A stretch of 5,785 bases of DNA. Source: a bacterium (GTDB lineage Bacteria; Cyanobacteriota; Vampirovibrionia; Obscuribacterales; Obscuribacteraceae). The notes below the pieces were generated by a model. That model had not been told where the DNA came from, did no database searches, and worked only from the letters and a program-made list of their open reading frames with translations. A program made the translations under genes and the position numbers. Positions within the stretch are counted from its first letter, which is position 1; each line of letters starts with the position of its first letter. The stretch covers positions 1-5,785 of the forward strand of contig JAUIJG010000337.1 of NCBI GenBank assembly GCA_030431355.1. The letters are read 5' to 3'. This document shows, one piece after another, positions 1 through 5,785 of the stretch.

Positions 1-57
1 GAGACAAAACCGCCCTGGTTGGGAATAACAGTTGAAGAAGGTGGACTGAGCGAATAA
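1..57 (+). other. possible 3' end of an upstream plus-strand gene
   Basis: Frame 1 is open from the first base for 18 codons (reading ETKPPWLGITVEEGGLSE) and stops at TAA 55-57. That is 27 bases before the next start codon, a normal spacing inside an operon. The other two plus frames also stop quickly (TAA at 26-28, TGA at 33-35), so the open stretch is too short to prove coding. If real, this would be the C-terminus of a gene co-transcribed with the two-gene unit that follows. I recognise no family in it. Confidence 0.2.
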
Positions 58-72
58 AAGGCTGGCTGACCC

Positions 73-77
73 GGAGG
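73..77 (+). promoter_or_regulatory. Shine-Dalgarno site (GGAGG) of the 113-residue gene
   Basis: GGAGG lies 7 bases upstream of ATG 85, which is near-ideal spacing. It decides the start: the next in-frame ATG, at 94, would be 16 bases away. The following gene at 468 has no comparable site. Confidence 0.8.
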
Positions 78-84
78 ACTGAAT

Positions 85-426
85 ATGGGGGATATGGTCA
101 AATTGGCTAAATTGGTCAAACAATACCGGCAGGGAGATGTACTACTGGTCAAGTTGGATCTGGAAAAGATTCCGGATGGAGCGACCAGGGAAGCAGTGGA
201 TGACAGGGTAGTGCTCGCCTATGGAGAGGTGACTGGCCACGCCCATGCCATAGACCCGCTATGCGCCAGTCTTTATCGCTGGCAAAACGACAGACTGTTG
301 GAGGCAAATGCCGGAGCGGTCCTGGTTCATGAAGAACACAGCCCCATCACACTGGAGCCAGGATTCTACAGGGTGATTCAGCAAAGAGAATACGAACCTG
401 GCTCTTCCAGACCGGTCATAGACTGA
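85..426 (+). CDS. small conserved protein with GDVLL / GEVTGHAH / HEEH motifs, function unknown
   Basis: This encodes a soluble 113-residue protein with no signal peptide or membrane segment. Conserved-looking blocks are YRQGDVLL (residues 14-21), VLAYGEVTGHAHAI (43-56), VHEEHSPITLEPGFYRV (81-97) and QREYEP (100-105). From memory, the same blocks occur in uncharacterised bacterial proteins that often sit next to DUF6745 proteins, which is the arrangement seen here. The alternation of short hydrophobic strands with Gly and Pro turns suggests a small beta-barrel. His52, His54, His82 and His85, with Glu83 and Glu84, could form a metal site reminiscent of cupins, but the standard cupin motifs are not met, so this is a hypothesis. 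The start at 85 is fixed by the GGAGG at 73-77. The first 12 residues, including KLAKLVK, look like an N-terminal extension encoded by an imperfect 9-base tandem repeat. The gene lies 41 bases upstream of the DUF6745 gene on the same strand and is probably co-transcribed with it. The coding call is strong and the function is unknown. Confidence 0.85.
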   Translation: MGDMVKLAKLVKQYRQGDVLLVKLDLEKIPDGATREAVDDRVVLAYGEVTGHAHAIDPLCASLYRWQNDRLLEANAGAVLVHEEHSPITLEPGFYRVIQQREYEPGSSRPVID

Positions 427-467
427 GTCAAGTATCAAAAACCTTCCAAATTACCAATCGCTTTTCA

Positions 468-2015
468 ATGAACACCGCAGCCAACAAATACACCGTGGAG
501 CTGAGTAAAAGCTTCCGAGACAATTTAGAAAACTACCGAGACGGGTGGATCGCTTCGACGGCCATCCCCGCACGAACCCCCACCCTCGACAGCGGCGATT
601 TCGAGCAGTCCCTCTTTGCCCTGTTCGATAGCGCAGCCAAATACACGGCTGACTCCTCTCAATTAAGAGTTGTGCGGGTAAACAGCATCTTCCAGCTCAC
701 CAATATTCCGCTCTTAATCGCCCTCTCCGTAGCAAACGTAAATCTGGATTGCTTGCGCAGCCATCTGAAGTCGCCTGACTGGCAAAAACTCTGGAAAGTC
801 TATGACGCCCAAGTGACCGACAACCTGATTGAAAGCCTCAGGATAAACAGCAGCAAAATTCAACAAGAGAACAACAGAAAAGAGATAAACAGATTCCTCA
901 GCAAACTGCATGAAAGTACAGGCTCTACATTTGATACCACCTCTTCTCCAAAACTCTCATCCATAGGATTGATGATCAACTCGACGATCATGGCAGAATC
1001 AGAAAGTCTAGCCCGCTCCCTGGAGTCAGAGCTAAAATCGATTGTCTCCCCGGACTGTGTTGAACAGGTCAAGAAAGAGTTTTCGACGATTCCCAGCGCT
1101 TACGAGCGCATGGAGGTTCAGCTTGGTCTTCAGATAATTCCCAATCTTTTCGCCCAGTCAGTGCGCTCCATCAAAAAGACCCTGGTGGAAAAAGAACCGG
1201 ATTTCTTCGAAAAACACACGTTGCACCCGGGCAGCGTCGCCGACCTGCTCAAACTTATCTACCAGGCGGACTTAGAAAACCAGTCCGGCAATCCCAGAAC
1301 ATTTGAACTGTGGGGAGGAGCAAGAATCGGAGCCTATGGAGATCCAGCCATTCGCTTACTTGCCAGCACCATACAGCTCGATATTTTTCGGCAATCCCAG
1401 GTATTGAGCTGGCTTCCCCTCAACCTCTACATGCGCTCCAAGCTGCCCGGGCTCTATAGCGAGGAGAACGATAGAAAACTCAGCCTCTTTGAAGATCTGC
1501 TCAAATCAGCCTACGCCTTTGCCCTCTACGACAATATCTGTTTTGTCTGTGACTATCCTGTTTCAGTAAGGATGGACGATGAGTTTCGATACCACAACGA
1601 AAGTAAGCCGTCCCTAACTTTCAAGGATGACACAAAGGTCTATTCCTGGCATGGTCGCAATGTTCCAGCCTATATCATTGAGAATCCCGAGCAGATAACT
1701 ATAGAAAAAATCGATCAAGAAAAGAATATCGAAATTAGAACGATCTTGATAGACAGGTATGGAATCTCCAAATTCCTTGAAGATTCAGAAGCCAGGGTAA
1801 TTAACCAGGACGAATACGGGACTTTGTTTCAGAGAAGCTTCAAGGATGATGAGCCACTACTGGTAGTGATGGTAAAAAACTCCACGCCCGAACCGGATGG
1901 TTCCTATAAACACTATTTCTTGCGAGTTCCCCCCGACACTCTAACCGCCAAAGCCGGAATCGCCTGGACTTTCGGTCTGACCGAAGCGGAATACTATCCT
2001 GAAATTCAGACTTAG
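468..2015 (+). CDS. DUF6745-like domain protein, function unknown
   Basis: This encodes a cytosolic-looking 515-residue protein without signal peptide or clear transmembrane segments. The C-terminal part, roughly residues 345-515, matches my memory of the DUF6745 family. Its blocks in order are FVCDYPVSVRMDDEFRYHNE (359-378), YSWHGRNVPAYIIENPEQIT (392-411), IRTILIDRYG (423-432), INQDEYGTLFQR (445-456), KNSTPEPDGSYKHYFLRVPP (470-489) and AWTFGLTEAEY (499-509). Residues 1-100 contain the leading helix FRDNLENYRDGWIASTAIP typical of the family's start. Residues about 110-250 are Ser-, Glu- and Lys-rich, helical and probably the least conserved. A central block at 281-300 (LWGGARIGAYGDPAIRLLAS) is distinctive. 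No catalytic motif of a known enzyme class is visible. The start at ATG 468 has no Shine-Dalgarno site, and the preceding frame is open back to the end of the upstream gene, but no better ATG exists there. The upstream GDVLL/TGHAH gene is a likely operon partner. The gene converges on rpoC2 with a 77-base gap. Codon use is looser than in rpoC2, consistent with low expression or acquisition. Confidence 0.82.
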   Translation: MNTAANKYTVELSKSFRDNLENYRDGWIASTAIPARTPTLDSGDFEQSLFALFDSAAKYTADSSQLRVVRVNSIFQLTNIPLLIALSVANVNLDCLRSHLKSPDWQKLWKVYDAQVTDNLIESLRINSSKIQQENNRKEINRFLSKLHESTGSTFDTTSSPKLSSIGLMINSTIMAESESLARSLESELKSIVSPDCVEQVKKEFSTIPSAYERMEVQLGLQIIPNLFAQSVRSIKKTLVEKEPDFFEKHTLHPGSVADLLKLIYQADLENQSGNPRTFELWGGARIGAYGDPAIRLLASTIQLDIFRQSQVLSWLPLNLYMRSKLPGLYSEENDRKLSLFEDLLKSAYAFALYDNICFVCDYPVSVRMDDEFRYHNESKPSLTFKDDTKVYSWHGRNVPAYIIENPEQITIEKIDQEKNIEIRTILIDRYGISKFLEDSEARVINQDEYGTLFQRSFKDDEPLLVVMVKNSTPEPDGSYKHYFLRVPPDTLTAKAGIAWTFGLTEAEYYPEIQT

Positions 2016-2032
2016 GTTACGGACAAATGGCC

Positions 2033-2065
2033 AAAAGAAAAGAGGACTGATTAATCAGTCCTCTT
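2033..2065 (-). terminator. intrinsic terminator of rpoC2
   Basis: Bases 2040-2065 form a perfect 26-base inverted repeat, 13 bases per arm (AAGAGGACTGATT and its complement). On the minus strand this hairpin starts 27 bases after the rpoC2 stop codon and is followed by a T-rich run (TTTCTTTT, bases 2040-2033), the pattern of a Rho-independent terminator. On the plus strand the hairpin is followed by ATAACTCAGG, which is not a U-tract, so it probably terminates rpoC2 well and the plus-strand DUF6745 gene poorly or not at all. Confidence 0.85.
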
Positions 2066-2092
2066 ATAACTCAGGAACATCCCGTGTTTTAT

Positions 2093-5000
2093 TTACTGGG
2101 GAACGTTGAAGCTACCGTCTCCGATTGGCGGATAGATATCTTGCTCTTCCTCTTCTTCTTCCTGGGGAGCGTGATGTCCGGCGAATCCGGTACCTGCCGG
2201 AATCAATCGTCCGATGATCACGTTCTCCTTGAGACCTCTCAACCAGTCTTTCTTACCTTCCACGGCTGCTTCGGTAAGAATTCTAGTGGTCTCCTGGAAG
2301 GAAGCCGCAGAGATGAAGCTCTCGGTATTCAAGCTGGCTTTGGTGATACCAAGCAACACATCGGTGTAGGTGGCACCGTCCTTACCGGCCTGAGACATCT
2401 TCTCGTTTTCAGTGTCGATTGTAAAACGCTCCATCAACTCACCGGGAAGAAGGATGGTGTCATTGGGCTCATCCACTCTAACCTTACGGGTCATCTGCCT
2501 GACAATCACTTCAATATGCTTGTCGGCAATTTCAACACCCTGTGAACGGTATACGGACTGAACTTCATCCACCAGGAATTTCTGCGCTGCTTCAATTCCT
2601 TTCAAGCGGACAATGTCGTGAGGATTAGGCGGACCGTCGGTGAGCGGGTCACCGATAGCGATTCTGTCACCGTCGTCGACCACGATGTTGAGACCGGGCG
2701 GAATCGGAATCTCCTCTTCGGCACCGTCATCAAAAGTGAGATAGAGACGTTTGACGTCATCATCCACGGTGATCTTAGCTCGGCCCTCTTTCTCCGACAG
2801 AATAGCGCATTCTTTCGGCTTTCTGGCTTCAAGCAGTTCTTCAACCCGCGGAAGACCCTGTACGATGTCTCCGGTCTTCTGTCTTTCGAAGATGAGGGTA
2901 GCGAGCAGGTCACCACGTTGCACCAGGGCTCCGTCTTCACCATGAAGTTGGGTGTTGTAGGAGATCAGGTACGGTCTTCCTTTACGGAGGATGACACTGT
3001 CCTTATCTACTTTTACAACCTGACCGGTCTGCTCAGCTTTCGTAGAACGGCTGAGTTTATCACCATCTCTGATGATATCGCCTTCCTTGACGGAGGCGGC
3101 ACCCTTGATGGCTTCCTCAACTTGCTGTTCTTCAGTGATAAGAAGCAATCTTCTTTCGTCGGTCTTAGAGAGTTGAACTCTGGCATCGGATCTGGTGAGA
3201 ACCTGGGTTGTGGCCACCGCTGTGTTGGCATCCACTTCCTGTCCGTCTTCCACATCGAGAAGGGTGATGTTGAGGTCTTGCTCCCGTCTCAGCATAATGT
3301 TTTCCTGAACGACAATGTTGAGTTTGTCGGTCATTTCCACAATACCTTTGAGCTGCTGCAAGTAACCTTGCATCTGCAGAACCAGAGAGGTACGGGTCAG
3401 GGCAGCGCCTTGAACCTGTCTTACTTTCTCTCTGTCTCTGAAGAGAAGCTGGGTTACAGAACGCAGACCAATCTTCTCGTCGGACTGTTCATGCTGGAAC
3501 TTGGTATCTCTTGGTTCGATCAGATACTCTTCCACCGGTCTGACAATGGCTCTGAATTTACCTTCTTCAAGCTCCATGATGTTGACCATCTTGCGCTCTT
3601 TAAAGGAATAGCCTTCCAGAATCTCGGTGTCAGGCTCGATTATCTCGCCTTCGGCAACTTTCAATTCGGACGGATCACCGATCTCGATGCTCTCGCCCGG
3701 CTTGATGATTACCTCGTGGATAATATCGTTGTCGGCGACGATCTCGATGATTCCTTCCATGTGGGCGAATACATCTTTGACCACTTCTTGACCGGCTGTG
3801 ACAAGCTCACCGGACTCAGCCATTTTCAAGCTGATGTCTTTCGAGATGAAGTGTACTTCTTCAGGAACGAAGAGCAGCTTGCCGGCTTTGGTTACCACCC
3901 GACGATCATCGATCTCGACGCCATCATAGATAATCTCACCGCCGGAGGTGACGGTGTTGTATCCGTCGTCCACCAGTTCGGCGACAATCTTACCGTTTTC
4001 GACCACTTCGTCATTAACGATTTTGAGGGCCCAGGTCTCTTTGCCTTTACCGACTTTCCAGTAAGCACCTTTCTGCCCGGCATCAAGCTTGGCGTTTTCA
4101 GAACCTACCTGGGCGATAACGACGTTGATCTCCTTACCTTTAACAAGCTTGGTGGATTTCTTACGTCCACGCTTGATCTCTTCGGTCTCAATCTCTTTAC
4201 CGTAGCGGACTACACCACCATGCTCAGTCATGATCTGGATCTCAGCCAGTACATCCATGGCGGATACATCCTGACCGTCTTTCACCACAACCGATGCGCC
4301 GGTGGGCAGGTTATACACGTCGCCTTCAAGTACCCAGATAATACCGGCTTTGTTGGCGGTTCTGGAGATATTACCCTGTCTGTCGCGCTTCTCGTCGGCC
4401 TGGAAGCCCTGGAAGACGACACGACCGGAAATATCGGCGGTGATATCTTTGGTAGCACGCTCGGTCAAAGACTTGGCACCGGGCGGATCATACTCACCAA
4501 GGAGCTGACCGGCTTTGACTTCCTCTCCGGCCTGTACCATCAAAAGGCTGTTAGGAGGCAGATTGACTGTTTTATCTTTCTTACCGTCCGAGATGGTGAC
4601 CTTACCTTCTTTTGTGGTTTGGTCAACCACGTCACCGTAAGCAGTTCTGAAGTTACGGGTCTGGATTTTGAAATCAACGGTACCGGAGATCGGAGACTTG
4701 ACCTGCATACGGCTCTTACCGCCGGCAACCGCACCACCGGTGTGGAACGTTCTCATGGTGAGCTGGGTTCCCGGTTCACCGATTGACTGGGCGGCGATAA
4801 TACCGATTGCTTCTCCGCAGTCCACCGCTTTACTGGTGGTCAGGGACCAACCGTAGCATTTCTGGCAGACACCATATTGAGAAGCGCAAGTGAGAGGAGA
4901 TCTCACAAGTATTTTCTTCTTCTTCTTGGTCAGACCTTCGTCGATGGTCTTAGCCAGAGGTCTGTCGATTACCTGGCCGGTAGCACCGATAACTTCACCG

Positions 5001-5776
5001 GTCTCTTTATCGACAAAATCTTCAGCCAGTGTCCGTCCGTAAATACGCTCGGCCAGACTGACCATCTCTTTATCGGCGTCAACAATAGGCTGCATGTAGA
5101 TACCGTTGGGGGTTCCACAATCAGGATCACGAACGATAACGTCCTGGGCAACGTCCACCAGTCGACGGGTCAGATAACCGGAGTCGGCTGTTTTGAGCGC
5201 CGTGTCAACAAGACCTTTTCTAGCACCATAACTGGAGATGATGTACTCGGTAACGTTCAATCCTTCCCGGAAGTTAGCCTTAATAGGAAGGTCGATGATC
5301 TGACCCTGGGAGTCAGCCATCAAGCCCCGCATTCCGACAAGCTGACGAACCTGGGAGATGTTACCTCTAGCACCGGAGAACGCCATCATATATACAGGGT
5401 TCAATCTATCGAAGTTATCGACCACATCTTTGGTCAATTGGTCAGTGGTGGCCGACCAGGTATCGATAACCTTGTTGTATCTCTCAACTTCGGTGATATC
5501 ACCACGTTCATATCTTCTCTGGGCTTTCTCGATCTCTTTTTCCGCTTCGGAGATGAGATCCCGCTTGGATTCAGGAACATCGAGGTCATCGATAGAGATG
5601 GTTACACCGGCTCTGGTCGCGTATTTGAACCCGAGGTCCTTGAGCGCGTTGGCGAGCTCGGCGGTTTTAGCCGTACCGAATCTTTCGTACATGTCGGAAA
5701 GGAGCTTACCGAGCTTCTTTTTGTCGACTGTAGTGTTGATGAAATCAAGTTGTTCTTCTTTTTTACCTGTGACCAT
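2093..5776 (-). CDS. rpoC2: DNA-directed RNA polymerase beta-prime subunit, C-terminal split half (RpoC2)
   Basis: This is the catalytic-core subunit of RNA polymerase, assembling with alpha, beta and RpoC1 (gamma). The 1227 residues are complete and begin at the cyanobacterial/plastid split point. In order: an N-terminal helical region with KDLGFKYATRAGVTISIDDL (46-65); the MAFSGARGNISQVRQLVGMRG block (131-151); the bridge helix within 168-205 (NFREGL to YLTRR); the second beta-prime zinc site, Cys220, Cys297, Cys304 and Cys307; and the first half of the trigger loop, with Met341, Arg342 and His345 matching E. coli Met932, Arg933 and His936. An insertion (SI3) of about 600 residues follows (roughly 352-966). 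Then come the second half of the trigger loop and jaw (GLPRVEELLEARKPKE, 974-989) and the conserved C-terminus (LLGITKASLNTESFISAASF, 1141-1160; GLKENVIIGRLIPAGTGF, 1181-1198), with an acidic tail of seven Glu at 1206-1212. The NADFDGD magnesium motif is absent, as expected, because it belongs to RpoC1. ATG 5776 fits the family start. Only 9 upstream bases are visible, including GAAAG, a possible part of a ribosome binding site. The frame is open to the window edge, so a slightly earlier start cannot be excluded. RpoB and RpoC1 genes should lie just upstream. Confidence 0.97.
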   Translation of the reverse strand: MVTGKKEEQLDFINTTVDKKKLGKLLSDMYERFGTAKTAELANALKDLGFKYATRAGVTISIDDLDVPESKRDLISEAEKEIEKAQRRYERGDITEVERYNKVIDTWSATTDQLTKDVVDNFDRLNPVYMMAFSGARGNISQVRQLVGMRGLMADSQGQIIDLPIKANFREGLNVTEYIISSYGARKGLVDTALKTADSGYLTRRLVDVAQDVIVRDPDCGTPNGIYMQPIVDADKEMVSLAERIYGRTLAEDFVDKETGEVIGATGQVIDRPLAKTIDEGLTKKKKKILVRSPLTCASQYGVCQKCYGWSLTTSKAVDCGEAIGIIAAQSIGEPGTQLTMRTFHTGGAVAGGKSRMQVKSPISGTVDFKIQTRNFRTAYGDVVDQTTKEGKVTISDGKKDKTVNLPPNSLLMVQAGEEVKAGQLLGEYDPPGAKSLTERATKDITADISGRVVFQGFQADEKRDRQGNISRTANKAGIIWVLEGDVYNLPTGASVVVKDGQDVSAMDVLAEIQIMTEHGGVVRYGKEIETEEIKRGRKKSTKLVKGKEINVVIAQVGSENAKLDAGQKGAYWKVGKGKETWALKIVNDEVVENGKIVAELVDDGYNTVTSGGEIIYDGVEIDDRRVVTKAGKLLFVPEEVHFISKDISLKMAESGELVTAGQEVVKDVFAHMEGIIEIVADNDIIHEVIIKPGESIEIGDPSELKVAEGEIIEPDTEILEGYSFKERKMVNIMELEEGKFRAIVRPVEEYLIEPRDTKFQHEQSDEKIGLRSVTQLLFRDREKVRQVQGAALTRTSLVLQMQGYLQQLKGIVEMTDKLNIVVQENIMLRREQDLNITLLDVEDGQEVDANTAVATTQVLTRSDARVQLSKTDERRLLLITEEQQVEEAIKGAASVKEGDIIRDGDKLSRSTKAEQTGQVVKVDKDSVILRKGRPYLISYNTQLHGEDGALVQRGDLLATLIFERQKTGDIVQGLPRVEELLEARKPKECAILSEKEGRAKITVDDDVKRLYLTFDDGAEEEIPIPPGLNIVVDDGDRIAIGDPLTDGPPNPHDIVRLKGIEAAQKFLVDEVQSVYRSQGVEIADKHIEVIVRQMTRKVRVDEPNDTILLPGELMERFTIDTENEKMSQAGKDGATYTDVLLGITKASLNTESFISAASFQETTRILTEAAVEGKKDWLRGLKENVIIGRLIPAGTGFAGHHAPQEEEEEEQDIYPPIGDGSFNVPQ

Positions 5777-5785
5777 TGGTCTTTC

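Noticed and set aside
427..467. Possible promoter in the spacer between the two plus-strand genes
   Set aside because: No convincing -35/-10 pair or inverted repeat is visible in these 41 bases. Co-transcription is the simpler reading.
714..1072. Two short minus-strand open frames inside the DUF6745 gene
   Set aside because: They overlap a well supported plus-strand gene, have low-complexity products and lack plausible starts.
2084..2545. 153-codon plus-strand open frame over the 3' end of rpoC2
   Set aside because: It is the same antisense register as the longer shadow frame and begins in the spacer by chance. There is no ribosome binding site or family resemblance.
2618..4786. 722-codon plus-strand open frame inside rpoC2
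   Set aside because: It is the exact-register antisense of rpoC2, its protein resembles no known family, and its length is explained by avoidance of TTA, CTA and TCA codons in the sense gene.
2093..5776. The missing NADFDGD catalytic motif could mean a broken rpoC
   Set aside because: In lineages with split beta-prime this motif lies in RpoC1. All features expected of RpoC2 are present and the frame is uninterrupted.
5777..5785. rpoC2 might be truncated at its 5' end by the window edge
   Set aside because: The protein from ATG 5776 already aligns in memory with the full N-terminus of cyanobacterial RpoC2, so the gene appears complete even though the upstream frame is open for the three visible codons.

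Overview
The window suggests a bacterium of the cyanobacterial phylum, probably one of the non-photosynthetic lineages (Vampirovibrionia/Melainabacteria or relatives). The main evidence is a complete minus-strand gene for a split RNA polymerase beta-prime subunit, RpoC2, which starts at the rpoC1/rpoC2 break and carries a very large insertion in the trigger loop. Both traits are classic for cyanobacteria and plastids. The C-terminal part lacks a short insertion that I remember from photosynthetic cyanobacteria, and this points to a side lineage. That placement is inference from remembered sequences, not from a search.

Layout. Bases 1-57 may hold the last codons of an upstream plus-strand gene. 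A plus-strand gene pair follows. The first (85-426) has a strong ribosome binding site and encodes a 113-residue protein with a 'QGDVLL ... GEVTGHAH ... HEEH' signature. The second (468-2015) encodes a 515-residue protein whose C-terminal third looks like a DUF6745 domain. The genes are 41 bases apart in the same direction, so they probably form an operon. Neither has a function that I know of. The four histidines of the small protein make metal binding a reasonable but untested idea.

Bases 2016-2092 separate this pair from the convergent rpoC2. This gap holds a perfect 26-base inverted repeat with a T-rich tract on the rpoC2 side only, and reads as the rpoC2 intrinsic terminator. The remainder, 2093-5776, is rpoC2. 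It ends the usual rpoB-rpoC1-rpoC2 operon, whose other genes would lie beyond the right edge.

I saw no tRNA, rRNA, CRISPR array, insertion sequence or phage attachment site. The only accessory-like content is the two-gene unit on the left. It is the best candidate for an undescribed system, but the sequence alone does not reveal its activity.
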